A stretch of DNA of 46,465 bases from Priapulus caudatus (GCF_000485595.1 NW_014577598.1:54436-100900), one strand, 5' to 3'. Shown: positions 1-12,666, counted from the first letter of the stretch. The notes: generated by a model not told the origin, from the letters alone. Numbers and translations: made by a program.

Positions 1-84
1 AGGTTAGGTTAGGTTAGGTTAGGTTAGGTTAGGTTAGGTTAGGTTAGGTTAGGTTAGGTTAAGTTAGGTTAGGTTAGGTTAGGT
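1..84 (+). repeat. (TTAGG)n telomere-type pentamer tract, inward oriented
   Basis: About 17 near-perfect copies of the pentamer AGGTT (= TTAGG), with one A-for-G change near position 62. TTAGG is the ancestral arthropod telomere unit. The G-rich strand is the + strand at the left edge, so it points into the window. A true left chromosome end would show CCTAA on this strand. The tract is therefore interstitial, or simply a pentanucleotide microsatellite. Confidence 0.9.
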
Positions 85-152
85 GATTTCAGTTTAGTGT
101 AGTTCAGGTTGATTTAGTTTAGTTTAGTTTAGGTTAACTTAGTTTAGTTTAG
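85..152 (+). repeat. Degenerate AGTTT/AGGTT continuation of the telomere-type tract
   Basis: The pentamer decays into repeated AGTTT and TTTAG units with scattered AGGTT copies. It looks like an older, mutated flank of the clean TTAGG tract and ends in unique sequence. Confidence 0.7.
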
Positions 153-180
153 AAAGCCGACTGCTTATATTTCATGGACT

Positions 181-3100
181 CTAACTGCTGCGGAGGGGAG
201 GTGGGGTTACACGTACTGTGTGCCCTGGCGTTTTCTATCAGCAGCTTACCTGAATTGCCTTGGTGTTTTCATCATCAAAATACGGCACTGGCGTTCTTAA
301 TACTGTTCTTTAACCAAATACGTTTAAACCATCACAGTAACGCACCGTCTGCATGTTTATAAAATACGGGATTCATACGATACTGGCATTATCGTTATTG
401 TACGTAGATCGCTGCGGTATTCGCAATAGTGTTCTATAGTTGTTAAAGGAGCATACGTAGGTAGAGTGATCATGATAATTATACTACTACTATAATAATA
501 GATAAAATTAGAATAATAATATAATTATATATTAGAAAATTAAAAAGAGAATTAGAATTAGAAATAGAATAGAATAGAAAATTATAATAATAATAGAATA
601 AATACTAGAATGTGGGTTGCAGCACACAAGTTGTGTGCAGTACATGTGGCGGTTTAGAAGTTGGTTGCAATCAGGAGCGAGTAGCACATATGTTTGTTTA
701 CTGACGGACTTGTGACTATAGAAGATTTTGTGGTTATTATATATGTATTAGATATATGATGATATATTAATGCGTGATGTGTGATGTGTAATTATTATGA
801 TTTCGATAGCCTTATGCTGATTAGTCAGCACAGCATTCTGGCTGTCTTGGTAAATATAGATGTAGATATAGATATAACAGATGCTTTGCTTAGAAAAAAT
901 TGTCTGCATTGGATCGTCTTCGTAAGAGCACATCTTATCGAATAACACGTTGAAAACGCACGTGGTATTCCACAATTGTGATGTTACATTGAATGAAATA
1001 TTATGTCGTATTATAGTATTCGAAATCGGTCCAAAAATCAAGGTCAATGATTTTTTAATCGAAACAACTGACGATTGTCCGATAATCAATATTATATTTA
1101 TTTAATTTATAGTATGTTTGGGAAGTTGACTTGGTTTGAATAACACGGTAAAGCATGTGATACGATTTGACACTGTTTAATATAAGTAAACGAACAGTAT
1201 GAAGAATATATACGATTTTGTTGAGTCAACAAAGGAGTGATCGTATTATCATATCAACAAGCAAACAAGTGGCACGACAAATCCAATAACGCGGTTGGCT
1301 TCAGTCGAAAATAATTGATTTACGATTGTTTACAATTTTCTGTTACATTTTTTTGTATACTTGCTAAACGGTTCGTTGCCTCTGACCACGTCGTGTGTTT
1401 TCCTGTGTTTTTATAGAGTGTAAAGTCAGATAATAGCAAGTTTGGTATCGTCAGGAACAAATTGGATTCCACACGGAAAACAAACCGTGTGCGCACGCGG
1501 TAGTGGGTTTCCGTCAATTACTGCTGCTTGTGCCATGCATAATTTGCGCCGAGCCAATTAAATGCGTAACTCGATGCAGGATTGTCCGGCTCTGAAGTAA
1601 TGAAAATAATAAATCTCGACTGGGTGTTGCAGCGCGAGCTTAGAAAAGCAGACCGAGTTTTCTTTTAGGAGCTTTACTTTGTGTGAATGAAATTTGTGTG
1701 AATCATGAATTAACCCGTAAAATAACCCCGTTTTATTACAAAAACGGTTAAGCGATATTACAAAATTGGTAAGCTGGTTTTATGATAAAAGCTGTATTAG
1801 AAACGTGTTGAGCTCCTACAAATGATTGCAGTTTTTATTACAAGAAGCATTCAATTGTTTAAAAAAAAGCCATTGATTTGTTTTTGCAATATTGCGAGTT
1901 ATCAGAAAATCAGTTTTTAAGAAAACTGTTGTTGCTATATTGTTAGGAGCGAGTAGTTTAGCTGTAACGAGACAATTAACTGTCTCCACACACAGTGCCG
2001 ACGAGTATCTCTCTCTATTCCTTAACTATAGTAGCTCCATATAGATTCCTGTATACACGTTATACACGCCTGTGTGTATTAGCTCGTTGTTTCACCCCCG
2101 CGGCTCATTCGAGCAGGAAGCATTATTGCAAACGTGCGTTCATCCATCTATAAATGGCTGGAACGTACACGATGTGCGGGCCGCAGACACGCACTCTGTA
2201 TTTTGCAGTAATGACTGCGCCGGAAGGCGTCTGCACGTAGGGACTTGCACCGGAGTCGTGACACGGTCCAACGCAATGCCACAATGCCTGGTGAGCCGCA
2301 AATGTCACCTTTCATGCATTTGTGTCACGTGTCACGACGCGTCTATAACCTTGAGGGACCCCGTAATGATTGCTATCAGGCAAACGAGCCAAGCTAATGT
2401 AAAATTAAATGTATGGTCTGTACCACGTCTGTCACAGGAAGCCCGCCATCGCCAATACAACTGCCATTAATGATTGGTTGTTGCCAGCATCAGTATTATA
2501 CAGCGATGTGCAGCGCTATAAGGTCGTTGCGGGACATCTGTGACCTAATTAATAATTATATAGGCAACGCAGGTGGAAACATGTTTAGTTTAATCGTGAT
2601 CATTGATTTCGCGTAATTAATACTAATTACTACAGTGGACAGGAGTTCCTTCACACAACCAAGCACGTGCCTCGATCAGTACCTATGACGTGACATTCAA
2701 AATGAACATTATATTTAGAGTTGGCTACATGGTTATATCTAATATGACAGACAGACCAGTCTTCAGTGGAAACTAAGAGTTGACATAGATTATATAAACA
2801 CTGGGGTATTTTGCCTGATTTGTAGCACATCTGATGTGTATAGGTTATGTCCAAGCACGTCCAGGATTCACCCAAGCCTTCTTCTAACAACATATTGCTG
2901 CAAGGCTTTATTGCTGGCATTCATATTGAACGGCAAAGAAGTGCAGCCCAAAATTACATTGAGCTCTCTGCATGGTCGAAGTCAGGGGGTTAACAATTAA
3001 GTTTTCGATTTCCATTTTAAATGTAGCGTGTTGGATAAATTTAAGGATAAATTAGGAGGATTTTAGGAGGATAAATTTAAGATATTTTCCTAGACGTGAT

Positions 3101-5270
3101 CTGACAGACGGCGTGCGTATACTTATTGAAAGCATAACTCGCTGTTCATTGAAATATAGACCAGACCAGAGCCTTTATTTCAGTTACTAACAGATATTCG
3201 AGCATATTGCAAATTTGGCATCGCAAAGTTAATTTTTTGCATTCAAATATTTCATACTTGTCATCCAATATTTTGTCATTCTACATTCCGAACTTGGAAA
3301 ATGATTGACAATTCTGTAACGGGAGAAATCTGTGATGGCACTTTATATTAAAAGATTCGATCAGGCCATGCCGTAGCTTCATGCCTAATTTTATCCATAT
3401 ATCACCATATATGCATTATTATAATGCCAAGCTGCTGTACTGTAAATGATATTTGGCCATACTCGCATGATGCGGAATAGCAGAAAGAAAGTAGATCAGG
3501 CATATATGCGTTTTGCTTTGCAGGGTTTCATTCGGTTACACGAAACCGACGTTATTATATATGGCTGCTTAAACAGCAATCATGCGGCGCAGTACTACTA
3601 CACAGTGAAAAATAATTACAGCTGACACATTTACAGTCAGTATAATGTATTATGTGGTGGATATCAATTGTAAACGACAACTTAGTGAAATGTTTAACGT
3701 TCACTCTGCAACTTCGTATTTCAGGAAAAACTGCTGCAATCTCTATGCAAGATCATAGACAACTCTCTGGCATCAGCCGAGTCCTTTATCGTCTACCTCG
3801 AAGGCACTTCACTGACAAGGAGTTCTGTAAATCAGGTACAGCTTCCCCTATCACTTAGTTTGAATTTCTTCGTTTGTTATCTCATTATTCAAGCCAATAT
3901 TATGTTCAAGTTTTTCCATGTTGAAAATGTCACGGGAATATAGTGAATGATTTGATTTCATTGAGACGGGATTTTCCAAGCAAATCTTCCGTATAATTCC
4001 GTAAGATGGACAAGATTCTTGCACGGTGCCAGTGATTACTCGTAGCACTGGTGGCTTCAGTGTTAGCATTTGTCCGTGAAAAGAAAATCAATAGCGTATT
4101 CTCACTGTAGAGAGAGAGAGTTAGGTGCTGTATTGTCACCGTTTTCAATTACTTGATGTTCAGCTGTAAGCTGCAGCTAACGACTCATCAGCCTAAACGG
4201 GTCTGAAAAACCAAGCTGTATGAATCGCTAGCTACTCAGGATAAAACCGACAACAGTACATGAGGCGTGTAGGCGCATCGTAATTCATCTATCCAATGTT
4301 CATATATGGTACACGTGCACATGCTGGGCTTGTCTGCTCCTGTTTATTATCACAGGCTCCCTTGTCTAAAATTAATAAACAGCAGGACAAACATTTCCAC
4401 GTTGATTCAGGCTTCTCCACATTGAATTTCATCAAGCCATTTCAATTCGTCAGCTCACACAACATTCTCGAAAAGCCCAACACCACGCATAGCACATGTT
4501 GTGGTATCTGGGAAAATTTTCTCGAGTACTTGCCCACATTTATCTGCGGGGTAGGCTTTTCAATTTCAACAAACCGTTCGTTATCACCAAATGGCACTAA
4601 CGGATAATTCATTAGAATGAAAACACAGAAGTAACTAGGCGCCAAAAATAATCCAACCAACGATGCTGTATTCCATGCAGCTTACAATTGAAATAACATT
4701 TTCTCGCCATTAGACTCTCAGCCAATTTCATCTGGCTCACTAAATAATGTTACCCCAGTTTTACATTATGACATCATTGGCAAGGCAGTATTAAGAGAGC
4801 AGAGGATTCGTTGGGGGAACATGGAGGGTGTGCATGAGGAGGGTAGCAAAATGCTAGTGGTGTGTGGTATGTGCATGGTGCTTATATTGCTTGATCGTTT
4901 GGAGTAGATGTTTACTCACGTATTACCCGGTCAGTTAGCTAATTGACCGCTAATTGGTCATTAGGCTCTCATTATAATAGATCTATGACTGACTGGTTAT
5001 TTCTCAGCGTCAGTAAGGTATATAGCTTGCAGGCTACTGTGCAAAAACGGCAAGATTTCGTACTATCAGAATGACACATGTTTTAGTAGGTTTTAGTTTT
5101 AGTAGGGCATTATTGCTGAATCTGCTTGTGTTTATGTGAAGTGGCTCCTAAAAATTCTTTTAGTATGTTATACTTTGCTGATGACCGTATATCATGTCTA
5201 ATAAACGTTTCGCACGTTATACCTCGCTGGTGACCATATGTCATGTCCGGTGACATTTAGCAGGATTTTT
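181..5270. other. No recognisable gene; AT-rich non-coding sequence
   Basis: Only short, mutually overlapping ORFs are present, with no recognisable protein similarity. Positions 480-610 are an A/T-rich stretch of TAATA and AGAAT runs. The 132-codon ORF at 2072-2470 is cysteine-rich but has no familiar domain and shares its bases with an antisense ORF, so I do not call it. A degenerate direct duplication of about 50 bp occurs at 5168-5255, where the motif GTTATAC..GCTG.TGACC..AT.TCATGTC appears twice. Confidence 0.5.
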
Positions 5271-5292
5271 TTTAATGCGGCGCTCCTTTCAG

Positions 5293-5526
5293 TTTCAGGA
5301 GAAAGCAATAATGTTCGTTGAGGTCGAGGTTGGCACCCTTGACCACTACATCTACATCGTTCGTTCCTCGAAGCGCAAGGCGCGCAAGAGCAGCCTATTT
5401 CTGCAGTCGCTTAAGGCCGTCTGCTCGCTCGAGAACGAGGTCTGTCTGTTTCCGAACGACACCACCACCGAGCTCTGCAAGCAGGTGGCGATCTGCATGG
5501 CGCACGAGAGAGAGCCAGCCTCCTAG
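5293..5526 (+). CDS. Orphan exon-like coding segment, unidentified protein
   Basis: An open frame of 77 codons starts right after a good acceptor (T-rich tract, then CTCCTTTCAG; a second AG lies 6 nt later) and ends in TAG. The translation reads as real protein: FVEVEVGTLDHYIYIV, then a basic KRKARK patch, then LFLQSLKAVCSLENEV and TTTELCKQVAICMA. GC content and codon choice (GCG, CTC, GAG, CTG) differ sharply from the AT-rich flanks and resemble the acyl-CoA synthetase exon at 44587-44954. There is also a plausible donor inside it (AAGCAG followed by GTGGCG near 5485), so it could be an internal exon. I do not recognise the family. It could be an exon of a gene extending outside the window, or a retrocopied fragment. 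No neighbouring exon was found. Confidence 0.45.
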   Translation, partial: FQEKAIMFVEVEVGTLDHYIYIVRSSKRKARKSSLFLQSLKAVCSLENEVCLFPNDTTTELCKQVAICMAHEREPAS

Positions 5527-5539
5527 CATACGGTGATGC

Positions 5540-8500
5540 ATAGAGGCAACCCCACTGGCCGAAGCACGTGCTCCGAACCCTTGTACAGTGTGCTCCCTAT
5601 GGTGAGCACAATCGGTTAGGAGGCCCAAAGCATCCCCTCTGGGAAAGGGACATGCCATGTGGCTCCGACTGTCATCCAAGCTTGTCTGACATATCATATG
5701 ATGTTAGTGGTTAAACATCAGTTTGTGCCAGCTATAGTTAGTGTAACCTCATTTCTGGAGTAGAAAAAATCTATTGCTGTGGATCTTCCATCGTTAAGCG
5801 ATATCGTCGAAAAGTAAACTGATGAGGTTGAGGTTGAGATTAGTTGTTAGTTTTGTTACGCACTTCACAGAATTCCACCCAAAATGTGGGACTGCACTGC
5901 TGTTAAGGTAGGGTTGGATACCTGGCACCGTCTATTTTTAGTGTAATTTTCGTTGTCTTTTTTCAGAAAATGTGAAAATTGTGTATTCCATAATATGGAT
6001 TTTACACGTGTTGTGCGGAGACATCATACCAGATACATATGATAAATGAGAAAAATGCATATCTTTCTTCTAATAAGCTGAGTTGGGTACTGTTCGTATA
6101 GTAAGTGTCAGTATCCATGTGATCTAGTGAAGCCAACATTTTGTTGCTGAGACAGGAGCATACATAGGTGATACTATTATACTGTGAGCTTATTATTGCA
6201 GGTACATGCACAGTTGTTGGGCTGGATTTTTACCAGTTCCTATCATAATATACCCATCTGAGATTTCTGCTCGTGATATGTGTAATGTGTCCATTAGCAA
6301 CAATGACTGTTTATTCACCACCGATATCTAAACATTATGGTACATTAGTATTATGGCTTGTTTAAATGTGAGGACGAGGAAGAGGTGTACCTTTGTGATA
6401 AATCATTGAGCTGCCCTTTACTCTGAGGAAATATGACTAAGGGTTAATAGAAATCAGTGAATGCAGACGCCCTTTCCTTGACGTACAATATCCTTTGCAT
6501 TGACCTATTCTTCTAGACTATATATGGCCTCAATAACAGAAAATTATGTTACTATTTCATTTAGGTTATCCTCATTGCGGATTGTATAAATGTGGAGGAG
6601 TTGATCTATGAAATGCAATTACTCCCATTATACACTCCTACTCTCATATCATAGACAACAGGTTGCAGTTTACGCTAATTTATTTATGAATATGGTTAAC
6701 GTGAACTTCGTGCATTATATGGTTTTGTTTTGTTGCAGTAATTCATTTTTCGAAAAGGGTTTTCTCTCTCATCTGTGAATATCTAAACGGTATTGTACGA
6801 AGCTGACGTAACGACACGTCATGGCATAAATAACAGTCCACATTTCTCATGTATAGCGGTCGTGGATGTTGTTTTTTCTGTGGTATATTCTGGTTCAGGG
6901 GCTTTGATTTTTCAGTTATAACAGTGTTGCAGCATAGACGTCGTCGCATGTCATGTTTGTTTGCCTAGAATGTGTTATTTTTACTACTGTGCATTCATGA
7001 GGTAAGAGGTTTTGTAAGTAGTGCAGTTCTCGCTTACATATACCGTACGCTTGCGCATTTTCCTAATGTATTATTTTCCATTTCAGTACTATTGATAAAA
7101 ACCCTGACGTACATTAATCGTAGAAACATACGTCCTAGTCTCTATTATAGAAAGCTTCTTTTCCTGGGGGCCATCCTTATGGTTATAGCTAGTTAAAGTG
7201 CTGTTGTCGTCCATGCCCACCTTCGAGGCTTCATTATGGGCTGTTGACTGGTCCTTCTACCCGCAGACATATAACGTTAGGTTTATGACGTTATGTTCGT
7301 GTACAGTGAATATAGCCCCACACAAAGCTTGCTGCTACAGTTTATCTTCGTGTGTGCTGCAGTACATTTCACATAGAAAGGCTCTAATCTCCTTCATGTT
7401 GACGGGTATGCTATTATAATTTTCCACCCGATGCGGACATTATATGGAGACATTTTTGCAATGAAGGTTCAATCCCGTGCCTCATCTTAGCAGGATTTTT
7501 CATCTCTACCTGTTTCACAGCGGTTGTCTGCCCTCGTCCACGGCGCTGCCTTACACGGTAATGAGCATATGAGCGTGCCACATGAGGTTTTACCACGAGG
7601 ACCTAAATTAATCTATGCTGGGGGTGGCTGAATAAGTCAGTACGAGCAGTAGCTCGTTGCATCCCTGTGAGAGTTAGAGAGGACGCCGGCGTACAAGCAA
7701 AAACGCGCGTGCTAGATCATAGGTTGCTTGTCTATTTGATGAAGTAAAGGTTTCATTATTTTCCATCTTTCGTTACACTAGCATCGCGAACGTCATATGT
7801 CAATGTCCGGTGTGCTTGCGTGTATGTATATGCGCGTGTGTGGGGGAGCGCCTTCTGCATCTGTAATAACGTTGCAGTTTTAGTTGGCCTTGTATTGACC
7901 AGATATGACCGCGCGTGCTGTCGCCTTGCCTACTATCAAGGATGTGATTGCGCTATACAGTAATTAGTCTGAAGTATTATTTTCGGCGTCAGACAATGAT
8001 CGGTCATACTAAATATGAATTTCTGTCTCTGACGAGCTGCCTAATTTATTTTAATATACGAGAAAGACTAGCTAGAAAATTTTGGACCTGTGTGGAAATT
8101 TTTAAATGACACAATTTTAATGCGACATGTATGCTAACATATATGCGTTAGTTTATTACTACGTAAAAACTAATTTCTCGTTAATGAATTGATTTCTTTA
8201 CTTTCTATGTGAGCGTAGTCGCGTATGTTCCTTTGCTGCATGCTGTGTGGAGTCTGTCATGAAAAGCATATGTGTTATGCGCGTTCTTCTCGTACATTGA
8301 TCACTATTTCAAGAGGAATTCGGCTAGGCAGTGTCATCGGTACGTTTAGAAATTAACCTCACTTCTGTTATTGATCTGTAAACTAGCAGTGTCATGTAAA
8401 TATTTATATGTACAATTGCAGCGCTGTGAACTTTCAATGTTACATACACCCTTTTGAGATATTTTGCTCGGTTGTTGATGAACAACTTGGTCATGGAAAA

Positions 8501-9600
8501 TGGTACTCATCCGTGACCACGTACTGGTTTTCATCTCGCAGGTTCGCAGCCGAATTTCTCAAAACACGATTGATTGTCGCGTTACCTGGCGTGGGTTAAA
8601 ACTTTTCTTGATAAATTAAGACTGTTTAAGCAAGCGTTCGGTCATTGTTTTGGTTTTCGGTTAGAGTCCTTGAAGACAAATCAAACAAATTTAAGTTGGA
8701 TCTCTTTTTGATATTCGCCATTGTGTTATTGAATAACACATTCCACTAAAACTTAATTCCGTCGTTCTGCTAAGTCATATAACCCGGGCAGCCTAAATTT
8801 ATCGCAACGAATATTAAGTTGACTAGTAATAAAACTGTGGTGTTCACAAACGCGTTATAGAATCTGCATGCAGGACTATGAAAGTGGCAACTTTGTGTTT
8901 GCGTCGTTTTTGCACGCCTTACGAAGATAATGGTCACGATACTCAAGTATTGTGTGCAACCGGTTTGTGGGACAGCAGGTGCTGTGCTCGCCACGCGCGC
9001 TAATACTGGCTTCATACTTCACGTGCACCGAACATCGTGCCCGCGGGCGTTGTGCCGTGTCTTGCGCCTAGCGCAATTCATGGTCACGGTGACAGCACCT
9101 GTCGGTTCCAGTACGGAGGGCCCACGTTAGATATGAGTTATTGATTACGACTATTGATCGGGTGTTCGTGTGCATGTTATGAATAGGCGGTATTTAGGGC
9201 AGCATGCGTCGCCTCTCTATTTCTACAGCAGTGTTCCCTGCTGTGTGGTATAGTCCGCGAGTCCAATTATTTCACGATTGCTTCATTGATTGGCGAAACC
9301 AAATTAGCACTGATCTTGATGCAGTGGAGAGCTAAACTAAGCCAAATTAAAAAGTTTTATCATAATTATGTGGAATCAATATCTATCACACTAGTGAGTG
9401 GACGTTAGTAATGGGAGAAGTACGCCCCGCACATTATGAAACTATAATAATCGTGTATCAAACCCGATTATTTATTTTTGTTCTAAGATTTCTTAACGTA
9501 ATTCCACGGGCGCATTTCACCTATAGAAAACATCTCAACTATTGCGGTGATGTTCACGCTTCCGTTACAGATGGGCGCCGCATCGAGCGGCCATGCCGCA
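5540..9600. other. No recognisable gene; unique AT-rich sequence
   Basis: ORFs here are short and lack recognisable domains. I see no TIR element, RNA gene or long tandem repeat. It is compatible with CSP intron 1 or intergenic DNA. A potential mini-exon ATGAG followed by GTAAGA sits near 6996, but it lacks the basic N-terminus expected of CSP. Confidence 0.4.
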
Positions 9601-9620
9601 TGGGCATTTGTGTGCCGTAA

Positions 9621-10634
9621 AGGCCCGTCTCCACACACGCGGCGCGGCACGGAACGCCACGGAAACGGCGTCGTTCACCCCTACCGGCAAAGTTCAAATC
9701 TATTATATCTTAAATCGGGCGATAAAATGGCGACAAAATCGTCCGATTCTATCGCGCGAGTCGAGTGGACACAGTCTAGGCGATTAAATCGCCGGTGAAT
9801 AAGTCGTGCATGCATGTGCACGTAGACGTGCGTGCGTGCGTGTGCACGTACACCTGCGTGCATTTATGCGTGCGTGCGTGTGCACGTACACCTGCGTGCA
9901 TTTATGCGTGCGTGCGTGTGTATGTAAACGTACGTGCATGCGTGCGTGTGTGCGTGTGTACGTACACGTGCGTTCGTGCGTGCGTGTGCACTTACACGTG
10001 CGTGCGTACGTGTGTGCGTGTGCATGCGTGCGTGCGTACGTGCCTGCGTGCGTGTGCACGTTCACCTGCGTGCATGCGTGCGTGTGCAAGTACAAGTTCG
10101 TGCGTGCGTGCGTGCGTGTGTGCGTGTGCAGGTACACGTGTGTGCATGTGGGCGTGCGTGCGTTCGTACGTACGTATGTGTGTGCATGTGCACGTAGACG
10201 TGCGTGCGTGCGTGTGCACGTACACGTGCATGCGTGCATGCGTGCGTGCGTGCGTGTGCACGTACACGTGCGTGCATGCGTGTGTGCGTGCGTGTGCACG
10301 TACACGTGCGTGCATGAGTGTGTGCGTGCGTGTGCACGTACACATGCGTACGTGCGTGCGTGCATCGCTATTACATAACATGACATACTAAACATGAAAC
10401 ATCGCTATTACGTCAGTATCATTGAACAACTCTGATTGGCTGATGAATTGTACAATCGGGCGATGTTATCGCCGGCCCCGGACACACTAGGCGATGAAAT
10501 CGCCCGATAATATCAAAACGTTTTGATCTATGCGATGAAATCGGCGGCGATTGAGTGGACACACTAGGCGATTTCAGGGCAGTTTCATCGCCCGATTTCA
10601 TCGCCCGATTTAATCGCCTAGTGTGTCCGGTCTG
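9621..10634. mobile_element. PIF/Harbinger-like MITE, composite, with internal minisatellite
   Basis: Both outer parts carry multiple copies of the motif GGACACACTAGGCGAT or its inverse, and inverted ATCGCCCGAT-type motifs. The candidate edges are flanked by TAA (9618-9620 and 10635-10637), the 3-bp target duplication typical of PIF/Harbinger. The right part also contains GGCTGATGAATTGTACAAT, whose inverse occurs in the element at 21739-22102, so the two are one family. The left terminus matches the right one only weakly, so the left edge is less certain. The middle is filled by the GTGC/ACGT minisatellite listed separately. No transposase ORF is present. Confidence 0.55.
9807..10363. repeat. 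GTGCGTGC / GTGCACGTACAC palindromic minisatellite
   Basis: About 560 bp of alternating purine-pyrimidine sequence. The near-palindrome GTGCACGTACAC recurs at least six times, separated by GTGCGTGC runs. The first two units repeat with a 38-bp period (9842 and 9880). Every frame on both strands is open over long stretches, a low-complexity effect and not coding. The composition favours Z-DNA and hairpins. Confidence 0.9.
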
Positions 10635-10639
10635 TAAGT

Positions 10640-11150
10640 CGACATCAATCTCACGTGGTATAATGACATCGTTATCAGGTAAACGCAGATATTGAAGTGG
10701 AAGCCATACCGCAGCTTCTTGCTAGGCGAAGCCGTTGTTGTACGTCATCTGTAAGAGTGCCCGTGTCACCCGATCCCGGTCGATGATGATGAGTGAATGG
10801 CCCAGGACTTATATTATATTGCTACACTTCGACGTGAACTGTAGTTCTGGGTACCACTACAAATTAATGCAGTCTACCTGAAATTTTCGTTTAACGGCTA
10901 TGAAAAAAAAGCATTTCTTCAATAATATTTTCTGCGGTGCTTTTTAACGTCACTCAACGATGCGGTGTCACAAACGGCTAATAATTCCTGTTATTCTGAG
11001 ATTTCAGTCGTTCCCTATACTCAGCCAATCGCCATATTCCTTCCTCGGCAGTGATGGGTTTTACATGATACTGCGTGTAGTTGTGCTGATTAATTTTTTA
11101 CAAGAAAGCGCCAGGTGAATAAAAATTTCCACCTGGCCAACACACTGCAA
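10640..11150. other. No recognisable gene
   Basis: Unique sequence with short ORFs only. No tandem repeat, terminal inverted repeat or RNA gene was recognised. Confidence 0.4.
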
Positions 11151-11363
11151 CCTACGCCGACAGATTTCCGCCGACGAGGTCTTAAATAACGCTGCCCGCG
11201 CTGTGTGAATATAATTATGAAGCCATCTCGTCGTGTGAGGCATCTGCAGCTGTGTAATTAATTGCGCGGTGATCGGGGCGGTGACTTGTGCCTAATGAGC
11301 CTGCGGGCCCGCGGTTGACGTTACTCACGCGTGCGATCAGGTCACCCGCCCGCATGCGCCCTT

Positions 11364-11409
<46 letters not shown>

Positions 11410-11540
11410 CGCTTTATCGGTGCGAATCTCTGATCACGCGCTCGCGAGTGACAGGCGCTGCAGTTGTCACCTGGCGGCGGTTAGCGACAACATCTTTGCT
11501 GCGTGCATGGCCGGTTTCAATCCACTTCCGACTGTAACTA
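11150..11540. promoter_or_regulatory. GC/CpG-rich patch, possible promoter or non-coding first exon
   Basis: This block is markedly richer in G, C and CpG than its surroundings (for example GGGCCCGCGG, CACGCG, CGCTCGCGAG) and contains a (CAG)n run. Overlapping ORFs exist, but none looks like a known protein. In AT-rich invertebrate DNA such patches can mark promoters or 5' exons, and CSP still lacks its first exon. That link is inference only: I found no defined core promoter. Confidence 0.25.
11364..11410 (+). repeat. (CAG)12 followed by (CAA)n microsatellite
   Basis: A perfect CAG/GCA trinucleotide run of about 12 copies grades into CAACAACAAC. It lies inside the GC-rich patch. It reads as poly-Ser, poly-Ala or poly-Gln depending on frame, so it is not evidence of coding. 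Confidence 0.95.
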
Positions 11541-11544
11541 TACG

Positions 11545-12660
11545 ATTTAGCCATAGCGACTAGAATTGATGTGAAGTTAGTCGCTGCCTAGTTTCGCTGC
11601 ACCCACGTATAGTAAGTATAGCTCCAGATTTTGCCGTAGCGAGTGGGGGCGAATTTAAGGTGTGTAGCGTGCTCGTCTGCTACTGTCGAAGCGGACGGAT
11701 TCGTTCTATGATTTTCACACATGCAGTGAGCAACACCTAAAGTTGCTAACGGTCGGGGATTGGGAAGGCGATCATTCTTTCTCATTTGCTGCTAAGACTC
11801 CGATCACAGCGATATCGTGCAGGAAAGTACTATTTGTTAACATTCCAATCTTTTTGCAATGTCATTTCTTCAAATGATTTAGTTATGCAAGGTTAAACTT
11901 TGCTAGCACGCATTGTTATCAATAATAAAGTTCATAGGTGTAATAAAGAGCTGGAATGAAATTCATTTCAGATGAAATTAATAATTAGTTGCTTAGTTTC
12001 GTTTACCATTCGCGTAAATGTGATGAAATGTGTTATGTATCTCGTGAAATGTCGTGAGCTGTATAGTATTACAAAGTAATTCTTTCAATAACCCAAGATT
12101 GTAAATGAATTGTGGATATTGTTACTAATATTGTAAAGAAAACCCCAGTTCGCTTGATTGCGCTTGTGAATGTGTATCCACATGCTACAATCGAGGCTAT
12201 TATAAAATAACGTGTTTGTGTACATGCAATAAAGAGGTACAGTCCATGTGCGCTCTTACTTTTGCAATAATACATCCGACAGCACTTATATTTTTCATAT
12301 GTGATCCAGATGTATTTACTGTGTCTAAAATATCAAAACGTATTTATGATAAAGTCGTTGTTTTTCTGAATAGCTGTTTGATCCAGTAGCTGAAATACAA
12401 TCTCTTGTTTGTTGTTATTGATCGAAAGTTATCGACGAATTCTGGTTCATTATTTTTGCCAACAGAATTTGAACAGGAGTTAATTTCTTGCACAATCCGC
12501 TACTGATTACTCGATATAAATAACCATGTACTAAACCAGGGTATCAACAATCCTGACAATATTATATAAGGAAAATACCTTTCCTCCTCTCTATTCCTCT
12601 CCCCCACCTTTGCTTTTTTGTCTCGTTCGATCCCATTCTCTCCTATCGTTCTGCGTGTCG
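11545..12660. other. No recognisable gene
   Basis: AT-rich unique sequence with only short ORFs. A pyrimidine-rich stretch at 12580-12665 (CTCC and TCTC runs) directly precedes the repeat-family copy that follows. Confidence 0.4.
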
Positions 12661-12666
12661 CTCTCA

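Noticed and set aside
1-84. A genuine chromosome end at the left of the window.
   Set aside because: The G-rich strand points inward. A left telomere would read CCTAA on the + strand.
2072-2470. 132-codon Cys-rich ORF that might be a small secreted protein.
   Set aside because: No signal peptide-like start, no regular Cys spacing, an antisense ORF overlaps, and no splice or composition signal.
6996-7000. ATGAG followed by GTAAGA, which would join in phase 2 to CSP exon 2 and give Met-Ser-Thr-Ser-Gly-Glu.
   Set aside because: The phase fits, but it lacks the basic N-terminal residues of CSPs, lies 14 kb upstream and is a 5-nt match easily found by chance.
9784-10395. About 200-codon ORFs on both strands in the GTGC tract.
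   Set aside because: Compositional artefact of the palindromic minisatellite.
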